From assembly GCF_003387375.1 (NCBI RefSeq), contig NZ_QUNG01000004.1, positions 186,001 through 250,000 of the forward strand: a stretch of 64,000 nt of DNA, read 5' to 3'. Below the pieces are notes generated by a model that made no database searches, was not told the origin of the DNA, and saw nothing but the letters and a program-made list of their open reading frames with translations. The DNA is from Marinomonas pollencensis. GTDB lineage: Bacteria; Pseudomonadota; Gammaproteobacteria; Pseudomonadales; Marinomonadaceae. Shown here one piece after another: positions 63,255 to 64,000 of the stretch; position 1 is the first letter of the stretch, and every line of letters begins with the position of its first letter. The translations under genes were made by a program, and so were the position numbers.

Positions 63255-63654
63255 GTCATTACCTCATCGTTAATGTGACACGAAACGTCGCTTATTGATG
63301 CTAACCATATAAGCTGTCATCGCGTCGTATGCGTTATTCCTGCTCATAAGTGCAAGGCTATACCAGCAGGCCTAGCTTATTATTACAAGAAGCCGCATAA
63401 CTTCGAAACCAGATAAGTTGTCACAAATAAGGAGTTAAGTAAGGTACAAATCCCTCTGTCTCAATATGAGAACAGTAGAGTATTGACCAGATGCTTAACA
63501 AAAACACAAGTTTTAAAACCAGAACACGACCCTTAACAATCGTGTAACTTAAACGCTACTTGCTTCTTAATACTTAACCCAAGCGCACTTTACCGTTAGA
63601 ATGCTGACCATTTAATAAAATACTTTTCTTGACCAAACACTACGAGTAGCCCGA
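63255..63654. other. 400-bp gap between dps and the last gene
   Basis: The stretch lies between divergent genes and should hold both promoters. It is AT-rich with no hairpin, tRNA or ORF I can support. Confidence 0.5.
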
Positions 63655-64000
63655 ATGAAAATACTGATAAAGCTTATCCGCAATGCACTAGGCGTGATTA
63701 TTGCGACGCTTGACCTCGTCACCCGTGGATCCAAACTAAAACGCACGCCAGAACAGCAACAAGAAGTAAATAAAGAAGTGGAACAACTGGCACTTTACCA
63801 ATTTTTTGCCTGCCCCTTCTGCATCAAAACTCGCCGCGCGATATACAAGCTGAACCTGCCAATTGAAAAGCGCAGCGCTTCTGAAGGATCACCACACCGT
63901 CAGGAATTGTTAGCCGGCGGTGGTCGTGTAAAAGTCCCTTGTTTACGTATTGAAAAAGACGGCAAAGTAGAATGGATGTATGAGTCTTCAGACATTATTC
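63655..64000 (+). CDS. Glutaredoxin/GST N-terminal domain protein, cut by the window edge
   Basis: The first 115 codons of a gene running off the right edge. A hydrophobic N-terminal stretch (KILIKLIRNALGVIIATLDL) is followed by a polar linker and a thioredoxin-fold domain with the redox motif CPFC in LYQFFACPFCIKTRRAIYKL, plus VKVPCLRI carrying the cis-Pro of the glutathione-binding fold. It fits glutaredoxin-like or GST N-domain proteins, possibly membrane-associated. The ATG at 63655 is the first plausible start. Confidence 0.75.
   Translation, partial: MKILIKLIRNALGVIIATLDLVTRGSKLKRTPEQQQEVNKEVEQLALYQFFACPFCIKTRRAIYKLNLPIEKRSASEGSPHRQELLAGGGRVKVPCLRIEKDGKVEWMYESSDII

Noticed and set aside
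63400..63480. A tRNA-like GGTACAAATCCC stretch
   Set aside because: No acceptor stem, anticodon arm or D-arm can be formed around it.

Overview
This 64 kb window looks like ordinary chromosomal backbone of a marine gammaproteobacterium, most plausibly an Oceanospirillales member close to Marinomonas (inferred from gene content and moderate GC; no rRNA is present to confirm it). Almost every gene is a recognisable housekeeping, metabolic or transport gene. I see no tRNA, rRNA, CRISPR array, prophage or intact insertion sequence.

Layout. 1-5.7 kb: end of the osmoregulated glucan glucosyltransferase gene opgH, rluF, apbE, nadE and a small zinc-finger membrane protein. 5.7-8.1 kb: a four-gene minor-pilin operon on the minus strand, followed by a decayed tandem copy of its own 3' end. 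8.2-16.9 kb: an alpha/beta hydrolase, pabB, a CoA pyrophosphatase, an Fe-S type cysH, a stand-alone LysR DNA-binding domain, dgt, dsdA, an exonuclease and a pseudouridine synthase. 17-25.5 kb: a crotonase, a homocysteine S-methyltransferase with an RhtA-type exporter behind a switch-like leader, a SHOCT protein, an isochorismatase-family hydrolase, two acetyltransferases (one frameshifted), and a DUF2333/lipoprotein pair.

25.6-39.8 kb is a block matching the Pseudomonas order dsbD-(aroQ)-accB-accC-prmA-DUF3426 gene-dusB-fis-purH-purD-retS. Here aroQ is missing. A truncated TauD/TfdA relic and a small membrane-protein gene sit between purD and a 7TMR-DISM protein in the retS position. That protein has lost the kinase histidine and probably works, if at all, as a pseudokinase.

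39.8-47.5 kb: hinT-like, coq7, pdxH, alkB, a DUF1624 acyltransferase, then nrdA-nrdB-yfaE. The nrdA promoter carries a pair of NrdR-like boxes. 47.6-54.8 kb: a ybfF esterase, a GT32-like glycosyltransferase, monofunctional pheA, an unlinked yidD, a NarL-type regulator next to acs, a methyltransferase and a HAD hydrolase. 55-64 kb: a TAXI-TRAP transporter, an exported 2H phosphoesterase-like protein, an AGCS amino acid symporter, hemB, an unknown small protein, dps, and the start of a glutaredoxin/GST-like gene running off the window.

No clear new multi-gene system was found. The best leads are the RetS-position pseudokinase, the exported 2H-fold protein, the alternative hairpins ahead of the rhtA-like gene, the pilin-gene tail duplication and the stand-alone LysR domain.
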